Positions 1 to 8,051 of a stretch of DNA of 33,958 bases are shown here, piece by piece; the first letter of the stretch is position 1, and every line of letters begins with the position of its first letter. The stretch comes from Mycobacterium shimoidei (lineage in GTDB: Bacteria > Actinomycetota > Actinomycetes > Mycobacteriales > Mycobacteriaceae), in NCBI GenBank assembly GCA_002101905.1, contig LQPU01000038.1:1-33958 (forward strand), read 5' to 3'. The position numbers were made by a program, and so were the translations under genes. Below the pieces are notes generated by a model. That model searched no databases. It was not told where the DNA came from and saw only the letters and a program-made list of their open reading frames with translations.

Positions 1-1213
1 TGGTCGGCAGCCTGACCGCGGCCGGCGCCGGGGCCGGGGCCGGTGTGGGGCTCGGCGTCGGCGCGAGGGCCAACGCGGGGGGCGGAACGGTAGGCAAGAT
101 GGGCACCGGGATGGCATGCAGCCCGGCCAAGCCCGCCAGACCTGCTAAGCCGCCGACCACCAAAGGGGCGGCCGCCAACGGAACCAACGGCAGGGTCAAC
201 AGCGGCAGAAAGACCGGGAGCAGCACCAGCGACTGCTGGAGCAAGGTCTTCAGCAACGCGATGGTGTCGGTGATGATCGTGCCGATGGCTTCGATGGTGG
301 TGAACAGCAATGTGTAAGCGATACTCGCGGGATTACCCGAGGCGAACGCCGCGGTGAGATCCGCTCCGATGAACGCGAACGTCTGGGACAGGAAGGCCAC
401 ATAGGACCCGATATCCATTGGATAGCCAAGAGCGAACGCGATATTGAACGGGCTGAAGAACGCGATCGGGTTGCCGACCCAGGCCAGAAACGGATCGATT
501 CCGGAGAGCAGCGACGCCAGGTAGGGGTCGTTGACCAGCGTGTCGATTAGCGGTTGTAAGACGTTGTTGTAGAAGTCGATATAGCCGATCTGCTGTAGCC
601 ACTGCTGAATCTCCTCTTGGGTATCGGGAGGCAGCGTCGACGACCCACCATCTGATGTGTCCGCCGCCGCATTGGCTTTCACGATCTGCGGTGCTGGTGT
701 GGACGGCGGTGACGCGGCCACCGCGGCGGTGCCTATACCGTGGTAGATGCTCATCACGGTGGCGGCCTGGATCCACATCCGGACGTAGTCCGCCTCGTTC
801 AATGCGATCGGAATCGTGTTGATACCAAAAAAATTCGTCGCTACCAGCACAGCGTGAGTGGCGTGGTTGGCGGCCAGCTCAGCCAGCGTCGGCATGGCCG
901 CCAGCGCGCTGGTGTAGGCGGTGGCCACGGTTTCGTGTTGTGCGGCCATCGCTGTGCTGTCCGCGGCGGCCTGCGCCAGCCACGTCAGATACGGTGCATG
1001 GGCGGCAACGTAGGCCGCGGCGGTGGGTCCGTCCCAGCTGCCGGCCTGTACCGCCTCCAACACCGCGGTGAGCTCTTCGGCGGATTCGGTGTATTCGGTG
1101 CTCAACGAATTCCACGCCCCCGCGGCCGCCAGTAACGGGCCGGGGCCGGGGCCGGTGCTCAGCAGTGCGGAATGCACCTCCGGCGGCTGTGCCATCCAAA
1201 TCGGCGCCGTCAT
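1..1213 (-). CDS. PPE family protein, PPE2-like, C-terminus outside window
   Basis: The ATG at 1213 follows a strong GAGGGAGG ribosome binding site (about 1220-1227) and opens a frame that is still open at the window edge, giving about 404 residues. The protein begins MTAPIWMAQPPEVHSALLS, carries the PPE domain (about 1-170) with the conserved NFFGINTIPIALNEADY stretch, and continues through a hydrophobic middle (GYPMDIGSYVAFLSQTFAF) into an Ala/Pro/Val-rich tail. From memory the middle section is close to M. tuberculosis PPE2 (Rv0256c), a gene that is itself preceded by a cobalamin riboswitch. Here the gene is the last visible member of a riboswitch-led transporter operon and starts 12 bp after the preceding gene. 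PPE proteins are exported by type VII systems and some are thought to admit nutrients across the mycobacterial outer membrane. A role in corrinoid entry is inferred from context only. Confidence 0.93.
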   Translation of the reverse strand, partial: MTAPIWMAQPPEVHSALLSTGPGPGPLLAAAGAWNSLSTEYTESAEELTAVLEAVQAGSWDGPTAAAYVAAHAPYLTWLAQAAADSTAMAAQHETVATAYTSALAAMPTLAELAANHATHAVLVATNFFGINTIPIALNEADYVRMWIQAATVMSIYHGIGTAAVAASPPSTPAPQIVKANAAADTSDGGSSTLPPDTQEEIQQWLQQIGYIDFYNNVLQPLIDTLVNDPYLASLLSGIDPFLAWVGNPIAFFSPFNIAFALGYPMDIGSYVAFLSQTFAFIGADLTAAFASGNPASIAYTLLFTTIEAIGTIITDTIALLKTLLQQSLVLLPVFLPLLTLPLVPLAAAPLVVGGLAGLAGLAGLHAIPVPILPTVPPPALALAPTPSPTPAPAPAPAAVRLPT

Positions 1214-1225
1214 CGATAGCCTCCC

Positions 1226-1777
1226 TCAGCCATGGTGAAATCCTTTGCCGGAGCGATCAATTGGATCAGGATCCAGCCCCAGATATTTGGCGCGCAGCCG
1301 ATCCCACAGTTCCAGTTGGCCCCATGCGGGCTTGTTGCGAATCTGCTGATCGTTGGTCAAGAACGGGTTCGGCAGCATCAACGTCATCATCTGCTCGCCG
1401 CGTCCGTTGAACAGCCGCACACCCCACGACGTGGGGCACCCGTCGCTGCCGATTCGGCGATAGAGTTCCGCCCGCGAACATCTGCGGATCCGGCCTAGCT
1501 CGGGTCCGCTTGCCCGATGCTCGCCGATGCAGAGGTGAAAGTGCCAGCGGCCGAAGTCGACGGTGGCGTACCCGTCGGACATCCGGATGCGCTTGGGCGG
1601 GTTGGGCGCCGCCACTTCCCAAGCTGCGCCCTGGACCATCACGCCGAACCAGATGTCGTTCCAGTACTCCTCGAAGCACAGGCGAATCAGGTCGAGCAGG
1701 CTCTGTTCGTCGGTGGGCAGCGGCCAGACTTGTTCGCGGCCACCGCCGTCGGCATCGACCATGGCAGGTTGGGTCAT
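1226..1777 (-). CDS. Conserved protein of unknown function in B12-regulated operon
   Basis: This 183-residue soluble protein has no signal peptide or membrane segment. I do not recognise its family with certainty. Visible features are an acidic, Trp-containing N-terminal helix region (LLDLIRLCFEEYWNDIWFG), a central FGRWHFHLCIGEHRAS segment with several His and one Cys, a CSRAELYRR motif, and a C-terminal MLPNPFLTNDQ stretch followed by a Trp/Leu-rich helix. The ATG overlaps the stop of the upstream ATPase-FhuF gene (ATGA, 1774-1777), so translation is probably coupled, and the PPE gene starts 12 bp downstream. The His/Cys-rich centre could bind a metal or cofactor, but that is a guess. Its place inside a riboswitch-controlled transporter operon suggests a cytoplasmic role in handling the imported substrate. 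Confidence 0.88.
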   Translation of the reverse strand: MTQPAMVDADGGGREQVWPLPTDEQSLLDLIRLCFEEYWNDIWFGVMVQGAAWEVAAPNPPKRIRMSDGYATVDFGRWHFHLCIGEHRASGPELGRIRRCSRAELYRRIGSDGCPTSWGVRLFNGRGEQMMTLMLPNPFLTNDQQIRNKPAWGQLELWDRLRAKYLGLDPDPIDRSGKGFHHG

Positions 1778-3459
1778 GAGGGCACCGTCTTGCGTTCAGG
1801 GGGTGGTCTGGTCAGCACGCAGTCGCCGCACAATCCGCCGCGAGACGCGCGATAGTACAAACAGCAACTAGTGCGCCGATACGTGGCGCCGGTGAAAACC
1901 ACCGCATCCGCGAGTCTTTCATCGGCACACAGACGGCGGGCCAGCGCTGTGGCCTCACCGCCCAGCACACCGCCGGCGCCGAGTAGCGCCGAGGCCGCGT
2001 TGCCCCGCAACAACTTCGCAGAGGTCGGGGTCAGTCGACGCAGTGCCGCGGCGAGCGGGTCGAGGTGCGTTGCGAGGACCATGTCGGTGAGCAGTGGCTC
2101 TAGGGCATCACCCTCCCACGCGACGGGATGTTCGACGTGCAAGTGGATTTCGCCGTCGGTTTCTGAGAACATCAGGTGCTCGGGCGTCAGGTCGAGCAGT
2201 AGCCGGCCGGTGGCTAGCGCCCCGAGGCCAATCGACCACAGCCGTGCGGCAAAGCCGAGGAAGAACGTGGATGCCGCAACCCGTCGCTCGGCGGCGTCGA
2301 TGCGTGCCTGCAGGCGATCAACAATGCCGCGCAATACGGCGGTGTCGGTGTAGAGCTGGCCTACCGGACGCCAACCCTGATCGACCGGGCCGGTTGTCAG
2401 TGTGAAATATGAGCTGACGCGAGAGAGTTCGTCGAGCAGCGCCGTCGCATGCGCCTCCGGCGCGCACCGGTGGGTAGTGGACGGCAACTTCGCCAGCAGC
2501 GCCGGGAGGTTGCCCAATTCGCCCGATACGGTGAAACCGGCGGCGCGCACCGTGACGTGGTCGGGCCGCGTTGCCGCGACGACGATCTCGGCGGGCTCGC
2601 GCACCACCCAGCCCTGCCGTGCGAGAATCCGTTGCAGCGCGCCGTGCAGTGGATCCCGCGCGTCAACGCGTGCTGGCCTGCCGCCGGTGGTGCGCACCAC
2701 GAAAACTCCGCTGGCGGGCTCGAAGCACAGTGTGTCGCTGTCGAATACAGCGCCGAGACGTCCCGACAGCACCAATTCCTCACCGATCGCGTCTAGCAGC
2801 TCACCGGCACTGTCGAACAGCCACACGCGATCGGCAACGCGCAGCGCAAGCTCCAAGTCGTGCGTGGACAACACGACTGCCAAGTTGTGGTTGCGGGCCA
2901 GTTCGCGCAGCATTTCGAGCAGCCCGGTGCGCGACGGCACGTCCAAAAAGGCTGTCGGCTCGTCGAGCAGCAGAACCGACGGCTGCTGGGCGAGCGCCCG
3001 TGCGGTCAACACCCGCTGCCGTTCGCCGTCAGAAAGTTCGGCGGCCGGTCGCGCCGCGAGGTGTGCGGCGTTCACCGCTGCCAGCGCCTCATCGACGACG
3101 GCGTCGTCGTCCGGCGTCAGCCGGCCACTGATGCCCAGGTGCGGGATGCGGCCCAAACCGGCGAGTTCGCGAGCCGACAGCAGGCCGGGGTCGACCCGGT
3201 CGGTGAGCACCACCGCCACCCGGCGGGCCAACGCATCGGCCGGCACCTGGGTCAGGTCGACTCCGTCGAGCAGCACCTGACCGTCGAGTGCGGCCTGCAG
3301 GCCGCACAAGGTGCGGATCAAGGTGGACTTCCCGCAGCCGTTGGGGCCGAGCAGCACGGTGAGTTCGCCGCGACGTGCCCGCGCCCGCAGACCGGTCGCG
3401 ACCGTGGTGGTTGTGCGTCGGCGGCGATATCCGATGGCGAGGTCACGCAACTCGATCAT
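1774..3459 (-). CDS. ABC transporter ATPase fused to FhuF-type 2Fe-2S domain
   Basis: The ATG at 3459 overlaps the permease stop (ATGA) and opens a 561-residue reading frame with two domains. Residues 1 to about 255 are a FecE/BtuD-type ATPase: Walker A GPNGCGKST (38-46), signature LSDGE (142-146), Walker B LLLDEP (163-168) and H-loop His200. The usual Q-loop Gln is not apparent; the segment reads VVLTDR. Residues about 270-561 resemble the FhuF ferric-siderophore reductase family and end with the diagnostic CC-x10-C-x2-C cluster ligands (Cys532, 533, 544, 547). FhuF proteins are normally separate cytoplasmic enzymes that release metal by reduction. Fusion to the transporter ATPase would place reduction at the inner face of the import channel. 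The cobalamin riboswitch upstream points to corrinoid rather than siderophore as substrate, so the reductase target is open. The reading frame crosses the domain junction without a stop or shift. Confidence 0.92.
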   Translation of the reverse strand: MIELRDLAIGYRRRRTTTTVATGLRARARRGELTVLLGPNGCGKSTLIRTLCGLQAALDGQVLLDGVDLTQVPADALARRVAVVLTDRVDPGLLSARELAGLGRIPHLGISGRLTPDDDAVVDEALAAVNAAHLAARPAAELSDGERQRVLTARALAQQPSVLLLDEPTAFLDVPSRTGLLEMLRELARNHNLAVVLSTHDLELALRVADRVWLFDSAGELLDAIGEELVLSGRLGAVFDSDTLCFEPASGVFVVRTTGGRPARVDARDPLHGALQRILARQGWVVREPAEIVVAATRPDHVTVRAAGFTVSGELGNLPALLAKLPSTTHRCAPEAHATALLDELSRVSSYFTLTTGPVDQGWRPVGQLYTDTAVLRGIVDRLQARIDAAERRVAASTFFLGFAARLWSIGLGALATGRLLLDLTPEHLMFSETDGEIHLHVEHPVAWEGDALEPLLTDMVLATHLDPLAAALRRLTPTSAKLLRGNAASALLGAGGVLGGEATALARRLCADERLADAVVFTGATYRRTSCCLYYRASRGGLCGDCVLTRPPPERKTVPS

Positions 3460-4472
3460 TGGGCCAGCCCCACCCCGCGGCGGCTGCGCAGCAGCACGAT
3501 GACCACAATCGGCGCACCGAGCAACGCGGTGACCGCATTGACCGGCAGGACTGCCCCGCTGCCCGGAAGCTGGCTGAGCACACCGCAGCCCAGTGCGGCG
3601 GCGGCACCCATCAAGACCACCCCGGGCAGCACCCAGCGGTGATCGGAGGTGCCCAGCGCCAACCGGGTCAGGTGCGGCACCGCGAGACCCAGGAAGGCGA
3701 TCGGCCCGCAAAACGCCGTCGTCGCCCCGGCCAGCAGCGACGCCGACGCGACGGTGATCAGCCGCACCCGCCGCACATGCACGCCCATGGTGCGGGCATA
3801 GTTCTCGCCGAGTAACAGCGCGTTGAGCGGGCGCACGGTCAGCGCCGACACGATGACGCCGGCCGCGACGACAGGCAACAGCAGCCGCAAGTCGGCCCAC
3901 CCGGTTCCGGCGAAACTGCCCAGCCCCCAAAGCAAATACTGCGACACCCGCTGCGGATCGGCGTAGACGAGCAGCACGCTGACAATCGCGGTGCTGGCCG
4001 CGCCCACCATCACGCCGATCAGCAGCAGCGTCACGGCCGAGCGCACCCAGCGTGCGAGTACCAGCACGATCGCCAGCACCGCCGCCGCGCCCAGCGCCGC
4101 CGCCAGCACCACACCGCCCGGTAGTGCCGAGCTGAAACCGGCTCCGGTGCCGATCACCACAACGGCCACACCCAAGCTTGCGCCGGAACTGACGCCCAGC
4201 ACGTACGGGTCGGCGAGCGGGTTGCGAAACAGGGTCTGCATCTGCAGCCCGGCGACCCCGAGACCGGCACCCACCGCGATCGCGGTCAAGACCCGCGGCA
4301 ACCGCATGCTGTGCACGATCACCTGCCAACGCGGGTCCGACGGTTGGGCGCCGACGAGCACCCGGACGGTGTCGTGCAGCGGCACCCGCACCGGCCCGAG
4401 CGCAAGGCCCAGCGCAGCCAGTACCACCACACCGGCGGCCAGCGCCGTCAACACCGTCGGGGTTTTGTTCAT
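3456..4472 (-). CDS. FecCD/BtuC-type ABC transporter permease
   Basis: This 338-residue, very hydrophobic protein has about nine to ten membrane spans and matches the FecCD family in length. Family motifs are visible: MRLPRVLTAIAVGAGLGVAG followed by LQMQTLFRNPLADPYVLG and SSGAS, a LLLGENYARTMGV segment, and GPIAFLGLAVPHLTR, which holds the region that contacts the ATPase. FecCD permeases work as homodimers importing siderophore-iron, haem or cobalamin. The start overlaps the stop of the binding-protein gene (ATGA, 4469-4472) and its own stop overlaps the ATPase-FhuF start, so the transporter genes are translationally coupled. The upstream cobalamin riboswitch favours a BtuC-like role, but family motifs alone do not separate B12 from siderophore transport. 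Confidence 0.95.
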   Translation of the reverse strand: MNKTPTVLTALAAGVVVLAALGLALGPVRVPLHDTVRVLVGAQPSDPRWQVIVHSMRLPRVLTAIAVGAGLGVAGLQMQTLFRNPLADPYVLGVSSGASLGVAVVVIGTGAGFSSALPGGVVLAAALGAAAVLAIVLVLARWVRSAVTLLLIGVMVGAASTAIVSVLLVYADPQRVSQYLLWGLGSFAGTGWADLRLLLPVVAAGVIVSALTVRPLNALLLGENYARTMGVHVRRVRLITVASASLLAGATTAFCGPIAFLGLAVPHLTRLALGTSDHRWVLPGVVLMGAAAALGCGVLSQLPGSGAVLPVNAVTALLGAPIVVIVLLRSRRGVGLAQ

Positions 4473-5644
4473 GCGCGGCTGACCTGCCGGTAGAACGCAA
4501 ACTGATGGTTGGCAGACAGTTCGGGGTGCAGGATCGCCACCAGGTCGCTCAGCACCAGATCGGGGCGGGCCGCGCCGCGCTCCCAGTAATCGTCGGTCTG
4601 CGACCAGACTTGACCATCACGCACTGCGGCCAGTTCGCGATAGCGGCTGTCGACGGCCAGCGCGTCGGCGATAGTTTTCCAGCCGCTGCCGACCAGCCAT
4701 AGCGGCGCGTGTCCGGCCCGGGCGTAGACCGACTCGAGGCTGAGATGCAAGCTGCCGGTGCCGGTGTCGCCGGCCCAGGGATAGCGGCCGCCGGCGTCGC
4801 GAACCAGACGAGCCGGGTAGCTGTCGCCGGCCGGCAGGGACCAGCTGCCCTGATCCATTGCGCCGAGCAGCACCTCGGTCGCCCGGGCATCAGCGGCCCT
4901 CCGGGCGATCCTGTGGTAGTCGTCGCGAAGCTTGGCGTACAGCTCGTCGGCCTTCTTTTCGGTGCCGGTGAGCGCCGCGAGCACCTTGACCCATTCGGCC
5001 CGGCCCAGCGGGGTGGGCTCCAGCCATTCGGCGTCGGCGACCACCGGGACGCCGGCCTCGCGCAGCTTGACATAGCCCGGGTCGTCGATGCCCGCCGCGA
5101 CCAGCACATCGGGGCGCGCGGCGAGCACGGTCTCGGCATCGATCTGCTGCCCCGGCGCGTAGCTGACGATCTTGCCGCTGTCGACGCGATGGCGAAGCTG
5201 TGGGCTGACGACGTAGGCGGTGTTCGCGACACCGGTGATCACGTCGGTCCGCTGGAGTTCGCTGATCATGCCCAGCTGGGTGGTGGATGCCGAATACATG
5301 CTGGTGACCGGCACCGTAATCCGCGGCGCGGCGGCCAGCGCTCCGGTCAGCTGCGGGGCGGGCGCACCACAGCGCACCAGCACATATGACTGCGGCTTGG
5401 CACGCGGATACGGCTGCTTGACGGTCAGCACCTGATAGCTGTTGTGGTAGCTGAGCGTGAAATTGGTGGCGTCGACGACCCTCGATTTGTCCGGGAAGTA
5501 GTCGGTGTGCGCGTCGAAGTCGGTAATGCAGCCGCTGGGCAGCGCGGTGCCGGTCTCAGGGCGGGCGGCACACGCCCCCGCCGTGAGCGCCGTGACGGCG
5601 ACCAGCGTGACGGCCACCCAACAACGACGTGACATCGACGTCAT
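4469..5644 (-). CDS. BtuF/FecB-type substrate-binding lipoprotein
   Basis: This 391-residue protein has an N-terminal signal sequence (hydrophobic VAVTLVAVTALTAG) followed by an approximate lipobox ending in Cys (TAGAC), so it is probably lipid-anchored outside the membrane. The PF01497-type periplasmic binding fold starts near residue 108 (PRITVPVTSMYSASTTQL) and includes the usual halves joined by a long helix, with DVITGVAN, ARPDVLVAAG and LVLSDLVAILHPEL motifs. It is first in the operon, directly behind the cobalamin riboswitch, and overlaps the permease gene by four bases. The ATG at 5644 is preceded by GAGAG; ATG 5635 is an alternative start. The family binds cobalamin, haem or ferric siderophores. 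The riboswitch is the reason for favouring a corrinoid. Confidence 0.93.
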   Translation of the reverse strand: MTSMSRRCWVAVTLVAVTALTAGACAARPETGTALPSGCITDFDAHTDYFPDKSRVVDATNFTLSYHNSYQVLTVKQPYPRAKPQSYVLVRCGAPAPQLTGALAAAPRITVPVTSMYSASTTQLGMISELQRTDVITGVANTAYVVSPQLRHRVDSGKIVSYAPGQQIDAETVLAARPDVLVAAGIDDPGYVKLREAGVPVVADAEWLEPTPLGRAEWVKVLAALTGTEKKADELYAKLRDDYHRIARRAADARATEVLLGAMDQGSWSLPAGDSYPARLVRDAGGRYPWAGDTGTGSLHLSLESVYARAGHAPLWLVGSGWKTIADALAVDSRYRELAAVRDGQVWSQTDDYWERGAARPDLVLSDLVAILHPELSANHQFAFYRQVSRA

Positions 5645-5682
5645 CAGCTCTCTCGGGGTACACCGCCCCGGTTCGCAGGATG

Positions 5683-5819
5683 CGATGACGCGAGTGTCCT
5701 GGCTCTCGGATCACTGCTCGCCTCGCCTTCCAGCTCGCGGCCGTGGCTAATGAGGGTCGCTCCCCGATCACAGTGGCGGGACCGCGCCGGATTCACACCG
5801 GCTTCCTGCATCGTCATCG
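5683..5819 (-). promoter_or_regulatory. Cobalamin (B12) riboswitch
   Basis: Read on the minus strand, the region has the hallmarks of the AdoCbl-type aptamer: AAGCCGGTGTGAATCCGGC, then GGTCCCGCCACTGT (complement of 5770-5783), and the B12-box-like AGCCAGGACAC (complement of 5694-5704). A closing P1 helix is visible as CGATGAC (5819-5813) with GTCATCG (5689-5683). Between P1 and the ATG at 5644 lies a GC hairpin (5654-5670) just upstream of the GAGAG ribosome binding site, which suggests control of translation initiation. B12 binding normally shuts such genes off, so the downstream transporter operon should be on when corrinoid is scarce. Confidence 0.95.
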
Positions 5820-5827
5820 CCTTACGC

Positions 5828-5840
5828 GCGACATTGTCGC
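5828..5840. promoter_or_regulatory. 13-bp perfect palindrome upstream of riboswitch
   Basis: GCGACA-T-TGTCGC lies between the ctpC stop (5891) and the riboswitch, where the promoter of the B12 operon should be. It could be an operator for a second regulator, or a small stem marking the end of the ctpC transcript; no T-run follows it. Its function is unknown. Confidence 0.35.
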
Positions 5841-5890
5841 ACAACGGTTGCCAGGCGGCGGTCAAGTCGGCGACGTAGTGACGGCCCAGG

Positions 5891-8047
5891 TCACCGCGGC
5901 TCGCCGTTGAGCCGGTAGCGGATCAGCCGCGAGCTGTTGGCGACGACGGCCACCGACGACGCGTTGTGCAGGATCGCGGCGAGCACCGGCGACAGTGCTC
6001 CGCCGGCGCCGATCAACAGCCCTGCGGCGTTGACCGCGATCGACATCCCGTAGTTCTGCCGGATCACGTCGACGGCCCGCGCGCCCAGGTCACCCACGTC
6101 GAGTAGGCGTTGCAGGTCGTCGTTGGCCAGCGCTACGTCGGCGGTTTCGACGGCGACGTCGGTGCCGGCCAGCCCCATGGCGATGCCGATGTCGGCCGCG
6201 GCCAGCGCGGGCGCGTCGTTGATGCCGTCGCCGACCATGCCGACGACGTGGCCCTCGTCCTGCAGCGTGCGCACCACTTCGAGCTTGTCCTCAGGCAGCA
6301 CCTCGGCGCGCCATTCGTCGATACCGAGGTCGGCGGCAACCACTTCGGCGATCTCCGGATGATCACCGGTGAGCATGACGATCCGTCGAATTCCGTTGCC
6401 CCGCAACCGCTGCAGCACATCGGGCGCCTCAGGGCGCACCTCGTCGCGCAGACTGATCAGGCCCACCAAAGTCCCGTCCACCGCCAACAGCAGCGGAGTC
6501 TCGGCCTGGCGACGCAGCTTGTCCACCCACTCGGTGGCCTCGCTGGTCACCTCGACGTTTTCCGACTGCAGCAGCCCCGGGCTGCCCAGCAGCAGGGTGC
6601 GGCCATCCGCCCAGGTCCGCATGCCCAGGCCGACCAGGACCTCGCACTCTTCATGCGGCGGGATGATGATGCGGCGTTCCTCCGTCGAGCGGATCACCGC
6701 CTCGGCCAGCGGGTGGCGGGAGTGCAGCTCCGAGCTCGCCGCATAGGCGAGAACCTGCTCTGGCTGCCAATCTTCGTGTAAGGCAATGATGTTCGTCACT
6801 ATCGGTCGGCCGACGGTCAGTGTTCCGGTCTTGTCGAACACGATCGCGTCCACCCGCCCCGCCTGCTCGAGGTGCGACCCGCCCTTGATCAGGATGCCGC
6901 GGCGTGCACCGTTGCCGATCGCGGCGCTGATCGCCGTCGGGGTGGCCAGCCCCACGGCGCACGGGCACGCGATCAGCAGCATGGTCATGGCGCGCCGGAC
7001 ATCACCGGTGATCGCCAGGGTGATCGCCGAGACGATGAACGAGATGGGAACGAAGCGACGGGAGAAGTTTTCGCCGACAGTCTGGATCGGCGCCCGATCG
7101 TGGTGCGCCTCTTCGACTCTGGAGATGATGCGGCCGATGGTCGTTTGGTTGCCGACAGCACGCGCCCGGACCACCAGTCGTCCACGCAGCACCACCGAAC
7201 CGGCGTGCACCACCGACCCGGCGACGATGCTGACCGGCAGCGTCTCGCCGGTGATCGCGGACTGATCGACAATCGCCTCGCCGTCGATGACCTCGCCGTC
7301 GACCGGGATCGCCACGTGGTCGTGAACCACCACGTCGTCGCCGACCTGCACGGTGTCGATGGCTACCTGCACCTCGTTGCCGTCGTCGAGGCGAAGCCAG
7401 GCCGTATCGGCGGCGCCGCGCAACAGGTCGGAGATCGCCCGCCGGGTCCGACGCAGCGTTAGATCCTGCAGGTACTCACCGATATTGAGCAGCCACAGCA
7501 CAGTCAACGCCACCACGTTCTCGCGCAGCACCAGGCTGGCCACCGTCGCCGCTGTCACCAACGCGTCGGTGCCGGCGCGCCCGGAGCGCAGCGCGCGCAG
7601 CGCGCCGCGCAAGAACGGGTAGCCCATGAATATCGTTGCGCCGGTGGCCACCAGCTGGCCGCTCGGACCCAGAAGTGGTGGCCGGTTGAACGCGTAACGG
7701 CGCACACCGAGCAACGCCAGTGCCGCACCGCCGATCACCATGCGCAGCACATCGGCGTTGCGGACGTCCGCCGAGCGCGGCGTGCGTGCCGGAATCAGCT
7801 CTGCCGCAACATGTTCAGCTGAGCGGATCGCGTCCAAAACCACCGTGCGGTCGCAGCGTTTCGGTGAGTACCACACCACGACCGAACCGGTGTGCGGATA
7901 GGCGTGCACCGCTCGCACCCCGTTTTGGCTTTCGACCGCGTCCTCCACAGCGACGGCGCGCCGCGAGTTCGATCGCACCCACGGGACATGCACCCGCATC
8001 CGCCCGGCCGCGTCGGAAATTACCTGCAGGGCAGGAGGCCCGGTCAT
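5891..8047 (-). CDS. ctpC: P1B-type metal efflux ATPase CtpC
   Basis: This 718-residue P-type ATPase is nearly colinear with M. tuberculosis CtpC (Rv3270). It shows the transmembrane CPC metal site (Cys361-Pro-Cys363), the phosphorylated Asp405 in DKTGT, the SRHPLAEA nucleotide-binding motif, TGE in the actuator (SAITGETLP) and the hinge VGDGINDAPA. The N-terminal HMA-like fold lacks a CxxC pair. The family exports Zn2+ and/or Mn2+ and protects against metal poisoning in macrophages. I chose ATG 8047 (MTGPPALQVISDAAGRMRV) because it matches the family start. Longer in-frame extensions would overlap pacL1, whose stop is 4 bp upstream. The pacL1-ctpC order and spacing indicate one transcript. 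Confidence 0.97.
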   Translation of the reverse strand: MTGPPALQVISDAAGRMRVHVPWVRSNSRRAVAVEDAVESQNGVRAVHAYPHTGSVVVWYSPKRCDRTVVLDAIRSAEHVAAELIPARTPRSADVRNADVLRMVIGGAALALLGVRRYAFNRPPLLGPSGQLVATGATIFMGYPFLRGALRALRSGRAGTDALVTAATVASLVLRENVVALTVLWLLNIGEYLQDLTLRRTRRAISDLLRGAADTAWLRLDDGNEVQVAIDTVQVGDDVVVHDHVAIPVDGEVIDGEAIVDQSAITGETLPVSIVAGSVVHAGSVVLRGRLVVRARAVGNQTTIGRIISRVEEAHHDRAPIQTVGENFSRRFVPISFIVSAITLAITGDVRRAMTMLLIACPCAVGLATPTAISAAIGNGARRGILIKGGSHLEQAGRVDAIVFDKTGTLTVGRPIVTNIIALHEDWQPEQVLAYAASSELHSRHPLAEAVIRSTEERRIIIPPHEECEVLVGLGMRTWADGRTLLLGSPGLLQSENVEVTSEATEWVDKLRRQAETPLLLAVDGTLVGLISLRDEVRPEAPDVLQRLRGNGIRRIVMLTGDHPEIAEVVAADLGIDEWRAEVLPEDKLEVVRTLQDEGHVVGMVGDGINDAPALAAADIGIAMGLAGTDVAVETADVALANDDLQRLLDVGDLGARAVDVIRQNYGMSIAVNAAGLLIGAGGALSPVLAAILHNASSVAVVANSSRLIRYRLNGEPR

Positions 8048-8051
8048 AGAG

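Noticed and set aside
3460..4500. An upstream extension of the ATPase-FhuF frame by about 347 codons
   Set aside because: It is antisense-like, Arg/Gly/Ala-rich translation in another frame of the permease gene. The ATG at 3459 overlaps the permease stop and gives the standard ATPase N-terminus.
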